Shown in pieces: positions 1 through 5,663 of a stretch of 7,166 bases of DNA; within the stretch, counting starts at the first letter, position 1, and every line of letters begins with the position of its first letter. This DNA is from an archaeon (GTDB lineage Archaea > Iainarchaeota > Iainarchaeia > Iainarchaeales > GCA-2688035), in NCBI GenBank assembly GCA_030745815.1, contig JASLNX010000109.1:1-7166 (forward strand), given 5' to 3'. The notes below the pieces were generated by a model. It saw only the letters and a program-made list of their open reading frames with translations. It did no database searches and had not been told where the DNA came from. The position numbers and the translations under genes were made by a program.

Positions 1-213
1 CTGGTAGATCCGTTAATTTTAGTGGTGTTAGTTATTTTTGGGATCCCGCTTTGGATTAGTAAGGGAACGGCGATTTTTATTTTGCTTATATTTATGCTGC
101 TTCCAGTTCAACAGTATTTCTGGCTTTTTATTATTTCAAAGGCAGTTTATGTTATTACTTTGGGCGGGCTGATATACTCTGCATTGTTTGGAGAAAAATC
201 TGACGAGAAGTAG
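1..213 (+). CDS. C-terminal part of a small membrane protein (left edge truncated)
   Basis: I do not recognise this protein. The reading frame is open from the first base of the window to a TAG stop, giving at least 70 residues. Its beginning probably lies outside the window, although a GTG at position 22 (63 residues) could also start it. The visible part is very hydrophobic: a first membrane segment at about visible residues 5-34, rich in V, L, I and F, and a second at about 38-62. It ends in a short charged tail (GEKSDEK). A hairpin of two membrane helices is the simplest reading. It converges on the next gene with only 25 bases between the stops. There is too little sequence for a function, and being at the edge I cannot see its operon. 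Confidence 0.6.
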   Translation: MVDPLILVVLVIFGIPLWISKGTAIFILLIFMLLPVQQYFWLFIISKAVYVITLGGLIYSALFGEKSDEK

Positions 214-238
214 CGGTTGTAGAATAAGTTAATTGGAA

Positions 239-1753
239 TTAGTCAGGTTGCGGCTCTACTGCAATTTCCCCTTCTAGTTCGCCTTCTTTAAAGTCCGGCT
301 GCCCTGGGTTGCCTGCAAGAGGGTTGTAGTATCTGTAACCAAGTTTGCATAGCATTCTGCTTTCGTTTCCTCTTTGGGCAATTGGGGCGGATATTATCAT
401 ATTTAGTTCGTATGTGCTTCTTGGCTCAAGCAGTGGAACGCTTTCTTGAACCAGTTCAATCCAGTCTGTGCTGCAGACCAAAGAGTTTTTGACAGTTATT
501 CTAACTCCATCAAGTGCAACGTCTCCAATGTTTTTGACCTTTACTGCTTCAATTATTTCTTCAAAATCACGATCTGCTGGTACCCAGTCAACTTTTACTG
601 TGTCTTTTACAGTTAGTTCCAGTCCAAAGTTTGCAGTGTTTTCAATTTCAAGGTTAAATGTTTCCTCAATAGAGGGTTGAATAAAACTTGCGCTAAGAAC
701 AACCTTTCCAGTTATTGTTTCAATTTTTGCTGTTGGTGCAACGTCAACTCTAACGGTTTTTGTCATGTCTGAGTCTGCGTCAATTCTTGGAATGGTAATT
801 GTCCAAGGTTCTGGTTCACCAGACTTTTCTTGGAACTGGAACCAATTTTGGGTTCTTTCAGGTACTTCAATTGTAATTGTAAGGTTTTCAATAGGGAAGT
901 CACTTTCGTTTTCTATTTTAACCTTTGCCTTTGTGTTGACTTCCCCTGCGTCCATCCCCTTAGGAAAGCTGCTTATCTTAAAGTCAATTTCAGGCGCGGA
1001 GAATAACTTAAAGTCCTTTTCCTGTTTTTCATTGGTTTCTTCTATTCTTGCCTTTGCCGTTAATTCCTTGCCTGACTTTTTTTCCTTTTTGTCAAAATCA
1101 GTGTCTCGTGGGATTGAAACTTCAAACGCAACGGTTTGCGTGCTTTTTGCTGGAATTGTTACTTCTCTGGTGCTGGCCCAGTCTTTAAGATCTCCTTCAA
1201 ATAGCAAAGAGACATTGCGAGCTACGCTGTCATCGTTTTTTACTAGAAATTCAACCATTCGCTTTTGCCCGGCAATCCACTGGCTTGGAAAATTGTCTTC
1301 AAAATCAACAATTTCAACGTCCCAGTTCTTTTCAAGAACTATTTCTTGCCGTCCTGATTCTGAAACAGTAAACGTGCTTTTTTGTGTTGTGTACTGCGGA
1401 GCATCAACAGTGTATCGGTATTCACCGCCTCTTAGCTGGAAGACGTACCTGTCATTGCCTTCTTCTGATTCAAGTTTTTCGCCTGCAGAGTCGTAGAGCC
1501 TAAATCTGTTGTTTGAGATTGGGTCGCCTTCAGGGTCTTGAATGACAACTGTTACTTCTCTTACACTTCCAATAAAGAAATCAAATGCAACGTATGCAAC
1601 AATTAACAAAATAATGGCTGCAATAATTAGTTTGCCGTTTTTCTTAAGTAAATCAATCCCTGGCCGTAAAATGGCCATTATTCCTTCTTCCTCAAATTCA
1701 ATATCATCTGTATTATATGAGGTAGAATCAAATCGGTCCATATCTCCGGGCAT
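239..1753 (-). CDS. Single-pass membrane protein with PEGA-like and CARDB/Ig-like extracellular domains
   Basis: The protein has 504 residues. An acidic N-terminal region (about 1-40) precedes one strong membrane helix (about 41-63, KLIIAAIILLIVAYVAFDFF) that should anchor it with the C-terminal part outside. Residues about 64-140 resemble a carboxypeptidase-regulatory or PEGA-type beta domain (VVIQDPEGDPIS, then FRLYDSAGE). Three beta-sandwich repeats follow, at about 144-250, 251-372 and 373-504, each with a CARDB-like strand such as VEFLVKNDDSVARNV, AKVKIENESDFPIENL and VKVKNIGDVALDGV. The only two cysteines, C427 and C469, sit in the last repeat and could form a disulfide. Possible N-glycosylation sequons lie at N180, N282, N290 and N463. 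The ATG at 1753 has a weak AGGT seven bases upstream; ATGs for M5 and M26 are alternatives. A surface structural, adhesive or binding role is inferred; I cannot name a ligand. Confidence 0.85.
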   Translation of the reverse strand: MPGDMDRFDSTSYNTDDIEFEEEGIMAILRPGIDLLKKNGKLIIAAIILLIVAYVAFDFFIGSVREVTVVIQDPEGDPISNNRFRLYDSAGEKLESEEGNDRYVFQLRGGEYRYTVDAPQYTTQKSTFTVSESGRQEIVLEKNWDVEIVDFEDNFPSQWIAGQKRMVEFLVKNDDSVARNVSLLFEGDLKDWASTREVTIPAKSTQTVAFEVSIPRDTDFDKKEKKSGKELTAKARIEETNEKQEKDFKLFSAPEIDFKISSFPKGMDAGEVNTKAKVKIENESDFPIENLTITIEVPERTQNWFQFQEKSGEPEPWTITIPRIDADSDMTKTVRVDVAPTAKIETITGKVVLSASFIQPSIEETFNLEIENTANFGLELTVKDTVKVDWVPADRDFEEIIEAVKVKNIGDVALDGVRITVKNSLVCSTDWIELVQESVPLLEPRSTYELNMIISAPIAQRGNESRMLCKLGYRYYNPLAGNPGQPDFKEGELEGEIAVEPQPD

Positions 1754-1770
1754 TAGCTTAACCTACAACG

Positions 1771-1800
1771 CTTTAAAAACAATTGTTCAATTTATTTAAT
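1771..1800 (-). promoter_or_regulatory. Candidate archaeal promoter for the 504-residue surface protein
   Basis: Read on the - strand, two AT-rich box A candidates lie upstream of the ATG at 1753: ATTAAATAAA (1791-1800) and TTTTTAAAG (1771-1779). The first would start transcription near 1769-1774 and leave a short leader holding the AGGT ribosome-binding candidate (1761-1764). The second would give a nearly leaderless message. I cannot choose between them. The element overlaps the divergent promoter region of the gene on the + strand. Confidence 0.3.
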
Positions 1801-1807
1801 TGGTTCA

Positions 1808-1817
1808 TATATTTAAA
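1808..1817 (+). promoter_or_regulatory. Archaeal TATA (box A) element for the DUF1616-like / RibC-like unit
   Basis: TATATTTAAA at these positions is close to the archaeal box A consensus. Its centre lies about 31 bases before the ATG at 1843. With the usual archaeal spacing of about 25 bases, transcription would start near 1837-1840, so the message would be almost leaderless. This is the main reason for choosing the ATG at 1843 over the in-frame TTG at 1783, whose reading would run through this element. Confidence 0.55.
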
Positions 1818-1842
1818 TGTTTTGAATGGCTTGGGTGTACAA

Positions 1843-2262
1843 ATGGTTGAATTTTCTGAAACTGAGAACAAATTTTTTGTAGTTCTTGCATCTGCTCTAA
1901 TAGTTGTGTGCATTGCACTTGTTTTTTTCATGATACTTTCAAAGCCGTCGGAAAAATACAGCGAACTTTATTTTGACGTGGCCTCGCTTCGTAGTAATGC
2001 CGAAGTAGGGGAAGATGTTGACTTTTCTTTCTCAGTTGAGAATCACGAAGGGCAGCAGGTTGACTACAATTACTCTGTTTTAATTGATGGGGTCGAAGTT
2101 AACAAGGGAACTATCTTGCTTTATGACGGCGATGAAGAAACTGTGTACGAAACAGTTGTGTTACTTACGAGTGGAGAGCAAATGGTTGAAGTAAAGCTTG
2201 ATAATTCTTTGCAAAAACCTTACACAATTTTCTTCTGGATTAACGTGGAGGAATCAAAGTGA
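1843..2262 (+). CDS. Membrane-anchored protein with DUF1616-like extracellular domain
   Basis: The protein has 139 residues from the ATG at 1843. A frame extension to a TTG at 1783 is rejected because it overlaps the TATA element. A short N-terminal tail is followed by one membrane helix (about 11-33) and then a beta-rich domain (about 39-136). The pattern SELYFDV, then NAEVGEDVDFSFSVENHEG, then VDYNYSVLIDG resembles the C-terminal domain of the archaeal DUF1616 family, in which a strand with NHE is followed by a Y-rich strand. The assignment is from memory of the family pattern and is not certain. There is one sequon at N76. The domain should lie outside the cell. The gene is divergent from the 504-residue surface protein and overlaps the next gene by four bases (GTGA), so the two are probably translationally coupled. 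Function unknown. Confidence 0.75.
   Translation: MVEFSETENKFFVVLASALIVVCIALVFFMILSKPSEKYSELYFDVASLRSNAEVGEDVDFSFSVENHEGQQVDYNYSVLIDGVEVNKGTILLYDGDEETVYETVVLLTSGEQMVEVKLDNSLQKPYTIFFWINVEESK
2247..2251 (+). promoter_or_regulatory. Shine-Dalgarno site deciding a GTG start
   Basis: GGAGG, seven bases before the GTG at 2259, is a full-strength SD sequence inside the end of the upstream gene. It supports GTG as the true start of the RibC-like gene and fits coupled translation across the four-base overlap. Confidence 0.75.
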
Positions 2263-2693
2263 AGATTGCACTTCTTTCTGACTCAAAAACCGGAATAAAT
2301 ATTTTCCAAAAACTAAAAGAAAAGCTTTTGGCAAAAATTGCAGACGCCGAAATAGAAGAGCACTTTGTTCCAAGTCCAGAAGATTTGCCGTTGAAGGCAA
2401 AAGAGCTTACTGATTCAAACAAGATAGTTTTTGTTTTCTCGCTTTACTTTGAAAAAGACAGCTCGGTTGAAATGTTAATGGAAAAGCTTGTTGATATAGA
2501 ACTGGAGACTGGTAAAAAAATAGTTAAGGCAATTGAGGAATCTGAAATAGAAGACTTTTCAACCGAAAATCAATTCGATGAAGAGCGCGAGCGCTTAGCA
2601 CAAAAATGGGCTGACACCATAATTAAGATTCTTTTTTCGCCAAAAGACTTTGCTCCAACAGAGGATCTTCCTGAAAACCCGTCTATTTTCTGA
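2259..2693 (+). CDS. Divergent archaeal riboflavin synthase (RibC)/lumazine synthase-fold protein
   Basis: This 144-residue protein is similar in length and layout to archaeal riboflavin synthase, which shares the lumazine synthase fold. In order I see a first strand KIALLSDS, a VPSPEDLPLKAKEL segment (about 37-50) matching the family's TVPG-x-KDLP-x-A-x-K-x-L region, a strand VFVFSLYFEKD (57-67) at the place of the ALG-x-PG-x-x-EKD segment, LVDIELETGKKIVKAI (77-92) at the place of QLMTNKHIIEVFVHEDE, and a C-terminal helix ending in LF-x-P (125-128). Several conserved positions differ: the TVPG residues are FVPS, the HEDE motif is ESEI without histidine, and the glycine-rich C-terminal RQG tail is missing. 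It is soluble, with no signal or membrane segment. Relation to the fold is fairly likely; riboflavin synthase activity is doubtful. It starts at GTG with a good SD and is coupled to the membrane protein before it. Confidence 0.6.
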   Translation: MKIALLSDSKTGINIFQKLKEKLLAKIADAEIEEHFVPSPEDLPLKAKELTDSNKIVFVFSLYFEKDSSVEMLMEKLVDIELETGKKIVKAIEESEIEDFSTENQFDEERERLAQKWADTIIKILFSPKDFAPTEDLPENPSIF

Positions 2694-2698
2694 CTCAG

Positions 2699-3598
2699 TT
2701 ACAATCCAAGTTTTTCTAAAACTGAATCAATCTTTACCGCGCTTTCCTTTGAAACATCAACAAGCGGCAAGCGTGGAACTCCTGCCTGAATGCCCAACTT
2801 TTTTAGTGCGTAATGGCAAGGGCAAGGATTTGTTTCAATAAAGAGCACTTCAAATAATGGTTTTAGCTCTGTATCTATTTCAGCGGCCTTTTCAAAATTT
2901 CCTTCAAGAGCAAGCTTTATGTACTGGCTTGTTCTTTTTGGGTCAACGTTTGCTGCAACGCTAATGCAGCCTGTTCCGCCTGCTTTAATTATTTCAAGCG
3001 TTAGGCCATCGTCTCCGGAAATAACATCAAATTCGTAGTCCCTTGTTAGTTCAATCACTTTTTTGATTTGATCAAGATCCCCTGAGGCCTCTTTTACTGC
3101 AATAATGTTACTGAACTCCTTTGCAAGCCTTTCAACGGTTTCAGGCTCAATGTTTTTCCCAGTTCTTCCAGGAACATTGTAAACAATTATTTCGTTATCA
3201 ATTGCCTGCGCTATTGCTGCATAATGCTGGTAAAGGCCTTCTTGCGTTGGCTTGTTTTGATATGGTGAAATCTGCAAATGCCTTTTTGCCCCAATATCAT
3301 TCATTTTCTTTGCAAGCGAAATAGCGGTTCTTGTGCAGTTGCTTCCGTCTCCTGCAATTACTGCATTCTCTCCAGCAATTTCTATTGCCTTTCCAACAAG
3401 CTTTACTTGTTCATCACAAGTTAGTGAAGCAGCGTGTCCAGTGCAGCCTGCTGGTAGAACTCCTGTTACTCCGCCTTTTATTGTGTGATTCACTAATTGG
3501 GCAAATCCCTCAAAGTCTATTTCGTGGTTTAGTCTGTTTCCGTCTTCCTTCATTGGCGTAATAAGCGCAGGAAAACAGCCTGAAATCTTTTTAGCCAT
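2699..3598 (-). CDS. dapA: 4-hydroxy-tetrahydrodipicolinate synthase
   Basis: This enzyme condenses pyruvate with L-aspartate 4-semialdehyde in the cytoplasm, the first committed step of the diaminopimelate route to lysine. At 299 residues it has the normal family length and TIM-barrel layout. The Schiff-base lysine is K169 in IIAVKEASGD, the catalytic tyrosine is Y140 in YNVPGRTG, and R145, which binds the substrate carboxylate, follows. SGDDGLTLEIIKAGGTG (194-210) and the late NPCPCHYALKKLG segment are also typical. Unusually, the family's GTTGE motif is GCTGH (51-55), so the position of E. coli Thr44 is C52, and the position of Tyr107 is Q114 (SPYQNKP). Feedback inhibition by lysine cannot be judged. 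The gene follows dapB with a one-base overlap (TAATG), and a G6 run six bases before the ATG is a likely SD. Its stop is five bases from that of the convergent RibC-like gene. Confidence 0.95.
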   Translation of the reverse strand: MAKKISGCFPALITPMKEDGNRLNHEIDFEGFAQLVNHTIKGGVTGVLPAGCTGHAASLTCDEQVKLVGKAIEIAGENAVIAGDGSNCTRTAISLAKKMNDIGAKRHLQISPYQNKPTQEGLYQHYAAIAQAIDNEIIVYNVPGRTGKNIEPETVERLAKEFSNIIAVKEASGDLDQIKKVIELTRDYEFDVISGDDGLTLEIIKAGGTGCISVAANVDPKRTSQYIKLALEGNFEKAAEIDTELKPLFEVLFIETNPCPCHYALKKLGIQAGVPRLPLVDVSKESAVKIDSVLEKLGL

Positions 3599-4356
3599 TA
3601 ATTGCCCCCCTTTCCAATAATCTTATCCATTAAATCATCGATTGTAAAAAATCCCTTCTTGCCGTTTACAAATTCCGCAGCCTTAAGCGAACCAAGCGCA
3701 AACCCTTTTCTGCTTCGAGCAGTGTGCTTTAGTTCAATTGTATCGGCCTCTGAATCAAACATTATGCTGTGAGTGCCAGGAATGTTTCCGCCGCGAACTG
3801 ACGCAAAATGAAGCTCGCTTTCATCAATCTTTCTGCCAAGCTTTTCTTCAACAACCTTGCTTTTTCTATCAATTCCGTTTAACAGAATCTTTTCAAGGCT
3901 TTTTGCTGTCCCACTTGGAGAGTCCTTCTTCAAATTATGATGCATTTCAAGCCCAAGCACGTCATATTCTTGCAGGGCATTCATTGTTTTTGCCGCAGAC
4001 TCAACAATTCTGTAAAATGCGTTTACTCCAACAGAGAAATTGCTTGCATAAATTAGGCCAATTTTGGCCTCTTCAACCTGCTTTTTCACCAGTTCAACCG
4101 AATCATACCAGCCGGTTGTGCCAACAACAACATTCTTTCCAAGGGAGCAGTACTTTTCAATATTCCCCAAAACATTGTCAGGAGCAGTGTAGTCAATGCA
4201 AACATCAGCCCCTGAAACACTTTCCTTGTTTAGTTCAGTGTGCGTTGCCTGCTTTGACACAGGATCTATTGTTGAAACAACCTCAATTCCCTGCTCGCCA
4301 GCAAGGTCTTTTAGGATATTTCCCATTCTTCCAAATCCAACAAGCGAAATGTTCAT
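3598..4356 (-). CDS. dapB: 4-hydroxy-tetrahydrodipicolinate reductase
   Basis: This enzyme reduces the DapA product to tetrahydrodipicolinate using NAD(P)H. From the ATG at 4356 it has 252 residues, slightly shorter than the roughly 270 of E. coli. The N-terminal Rossmann motif is VGFGRMG (about 6-12). D31 ends the second strand, where an acidic residue binds the adenosine ribose and allows NADH use. VGTTG (78-82) and SNFSVGVN (105-112) follow. The active site is E137 with H139, H140 and K143, then the substrate-binding SPSGTA (146-151), and the family's R-G-x-I-x-G-x-H motif appears as RGGNIPGTH. The in-frame TTG at 4365 would add three residues; I prefer the ATG because of the TATA element upstream. 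It leads the dapB-dapA operon and overlaps dapA by one base. Confidence 0.95.
   Translation of the reverse strand: MNISLVGFGRMGNILKDLAGEQGIEVVSTIDPVSKQATHTELNKESVSGADVCIDYTAPDNVLGNIEKYCSLGKNVVVGTTGWYDSVELVKKQVEEAKIGLIYASNFSVGVNAFYRIVESAAKTMNALQEYDVLGLEMHHNLKKDSPSGTAKSLEKILLNGIDRKSKVVEEKLGRKIDESELHFASVRGGNIPGTHSIMFDSEADTIELKHTARSRKGFALGSLKAAEFVNGKKGFFTIDDLMDKIIGKGGN
3605..3610 (-). promoter_or_regulatory. Purine-rich ribosome-binding site of dapA
   Basis: On the - strand a run of six G residues preceded by AAA lies six bases before the dapA ATG, inside the last codons of dapB. The run is unusual in this AT-rich sequence and is placed where an SD should be, so it supports the ATG at 3598 and coupled translation from dapB. 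Confidence 0.55.
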
Positions 4357-4384
4357 ATCTATCAAAAAACTTATCTCACGAAAA

Positions 4385-4397
4385 CCTATAAAAAAAG
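4385..4397 (-). promoter_or_regulatory. Candidate archaeal TATA element for dapB-dapA
   Basis: On the - strand this reads TTTTTTTATAGG, an AT-rich box A-like element centred about 35 bases before the ATG at 4356. Normal archaeal spacing would place the transcript start near 4366, leaving a leader of about ten bases. No SD is seen in front of that ATG, which fits a short-leader message. Confidence 0.45.
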
Positions 4398-4433
4398 AGT
4401 TATTTTTGACGAATTTCGCTCTGCCACGTTTTG

Positions 4434-4442
4434 TTCTTAATT
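4434..4442 (+). promoter_or_regulatory. Weak candidate TATA element for the aminotransferase-dapF-lysA operon
   Basis: TTCTTAATT is centred about 26 bases before the ATG at 4464, the distance expected for a leaderless archaeal transcript. The match to box A is modest and the whole region is T-rich, so the exact element is uncertain. No SD precedes the ATG (the sequence just before it is T-rich), which again suits leaderless initiation. Confidence 0.3.
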
Positions 4443-4463
4443 GTTTTCCCGCGCTTTTATTTT

Positions 4464-5663
4464 ATGGCATTTGAAGTAAAATTGAACAAAAACATTGGAG
4501 AAATTCTCTCCCAGCCCTATCCATTTGACGTAGTTGACCAAAACAAGGCAAAGGCCGTTGAAAAGTTTGGAAAAGACTTTCTAATAGATTTTGGAATAGG
4601 CGACCCAACCGACCCAACCCCTGAACTTGTAAGGGAAAGCTGCAAAAAAGCGGTTGACTTAAGGAAATCAGCTGGTTATCCTGCTTCAGTGGGCCACAAT
4701 GAATTTAGGGAAACTGTTTGCAATTATATGAAGCAAAGGTTTAATGTTTCGCTTGAAAGTAGCGAGGTTGTTGCAACCTACGGTGCAAAAAATGCCTCTT
4801 TTCACCTGCCACTCTATTTCATTAACGCAGGACAGGATGAGATCTCATTAATTCCAAATCCAGGCTATCCACCTTACTCAACTGGAACACTTATTGCCGG
4901 TGGCAAACCATTTTACTTAAATATTCTTCAAGAAAACAACTTTGAGCCAGATTTTTCAGCGATTCCAGCCGAGGCCGTAAAAAAGGCAAAAATTCTTTTC
5001 TTAAACAGCCCGCACAGTCCAACTGGAAAAGTTTGCAGTAAAGAAAAGCTAAAGGAAGCAGTTGACTTTTGTGTAGATAACAACATTGTTTTAGTAAGTG
5101 ACGAGTGTTACTCCGAACTCTACTTTGAAGATGCCCCACAAAGTGTTTTGGAAATTAACGGAGCAGACGAATGCGCAATTGTTCTAAATTCTCTTTCAAA
5201 AAGAAGCATGATGACAAGTTACGCCGTAGGATTTGCAGCTTCCAAAAACCCAGATCTTCTAAAGCCAATTGATTCAATTACAAGAAAGAGTGCGCAAGGG
5301 GTTGCAACAATTATTCAAGATGCAGCAGTTTCTGCGTGGAAAGATTTTGAGCACACAAAAAAAATGCGAAGCATTTACAAAGAAAGGCTTGAAGTGCTGC
5401 TCCCTGCGCTGGAAGGAATTGGCTGCAAGCCAGTTAGGCCTGACGCAACATTTTTTGTGTGGGTGCAGGTTCCAGATTCATTTACCCCGCTTTCATTTTC
5501 CGAAAAGCTTTTGCTTGAGTTTGGCATAAACTGCGTTCCAGGAAATTTGATAAGCAAGGAATTTAACGGAGTAACCCCTGGCGAAAAATTTGTTCGCTTT
5601 GCACTGGTTGCACCAGTTGAAAAAACAAGGGAAGCCGCAAAGAGGTTGAAAGAATGGAAATAA
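4464..5663 (+). CDS. Diaminopimelate-pathway aminotransferase (DapL or DapC type), PLP fold type I
   Basis: The protein has 399 residues from the ATG at 4464; an upstream in-frame TTG at 4431 would add an unlikely hydrophobic tail that crosses the promoter. It is a class I/II aminotransferase with a complete active site: GDPTDPTP near the N-terminus (46-53), N181 in NSPHSPTG, D213 and Y216 in SDECYSE, the Schiff-base lysine K246 in NSLSKRSMMTSYAVGF, and R378 in VRFAL for the substrate carboxylate. The place between dapB-dapA and dapF-lysA points to amino transfer onto tetrahydrodipicolinate (LL-DAP aminotransferase) or its N-succinyl form. SLSKRS recalls DapC-type enzymes, whereas DapL enzymes often have SLSKTYNMTGW. 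No succinylase or desuccinylase gene is visible, which favours direct transfer. Substrate is therefore inferred from context. It overlaps dapF by ten bases. Confidence 0.85.
   Translation: MAFEVKLNKNIGEILSQPYPFDVVDQNKAKAVEKFGKDFLIDFGIGDPTDPTPELVRESCKKAVDLRKSAGYPASVGHNEFRETVCNYMKQRFNVSLESSEVVATYGAKNASFHLPLYFINAGQDEISLIPNPGYPPYSTGTLIAGGKPFYLNILQENNFEPDFSAIPAEAVKKAKILFLNSPHSPTGKVCSKEKLKEAVDFCVDNNIVLVSDECYSELYFEDAPQSVLEINGADECAIVLNSLSKRSMMTSYAVGFAASKNPDLLKPIDSITRKSAQGVATIIQDAAVSAWKDFEHTKKMRSIYKERLEVLLPALEGIGCKPVRPDATFFVWVQVPDSFTPLSFSEKLLLEFGINCVPGNLISKEFNGVTPGEKFVRFALVAPVEKTREAAKRLKEWK
5642..5645 (+). promoter_or_regulatory. Ribosome-binding site of dapF
   Basis: GAGG lies eight bases before the dapF ATG, within the last codons of the aminotransferase gene. 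It fixes the ATG at 5654 as the start in spite of the ten-base overlap between the two reading frames. Confidence 0.6.

Noticed and set aside
214..238. Possible terminator between the convergent genes
   Set aside because: I see no hairpin or clear T-run in these 25 bases.
765..1496. Long open frame on the + strand, 243 codons
   Set aside because: It lies entirely opposite the 504-residue surface protein, has serine-rich low-complexity composition typical of an antisense shadow, and has no promoter or SD.
1672..1679. Palindrome around ATGGCCAT
   Set aside because: Short, within coding sequence at the M26 codon, and of a size expected by chance.
1783..1842. TTG-started N-terminal extension of the DUF1616-like protein by 20 residues
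   Set aside because: The extension spans the TATA element at 1808-1817, and the ATG at 1843 sits at the expected distance from it.
3738..4391. Open frame of 217 codons on the + strand opposite dapB
   Set aside because: Rich in Q, F, C and H, as expected from an antisense reading of a conserved gene; dapB is certain on the other strand.
4431..4463. TTG-started extension of the aminotransferase by 11 residues
   Set aside because: It adds a hydrophobic stretch not expected in the family and overlaps the candidate promoter; no SD is present.
4357..4463. Lysine riboswitch upstream of the pathway genes
   Set aside because: The region is 107 bases shared by two promoters, far too short for the lysine aptamer, and shows no matching helices.
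4601..4619. Tandem direct repeat GACCCAACC
   Set aside because: Only two short copies inside the aminotransferase gene, encoding the conserved GDPTDPTP substrate-pocket segment.
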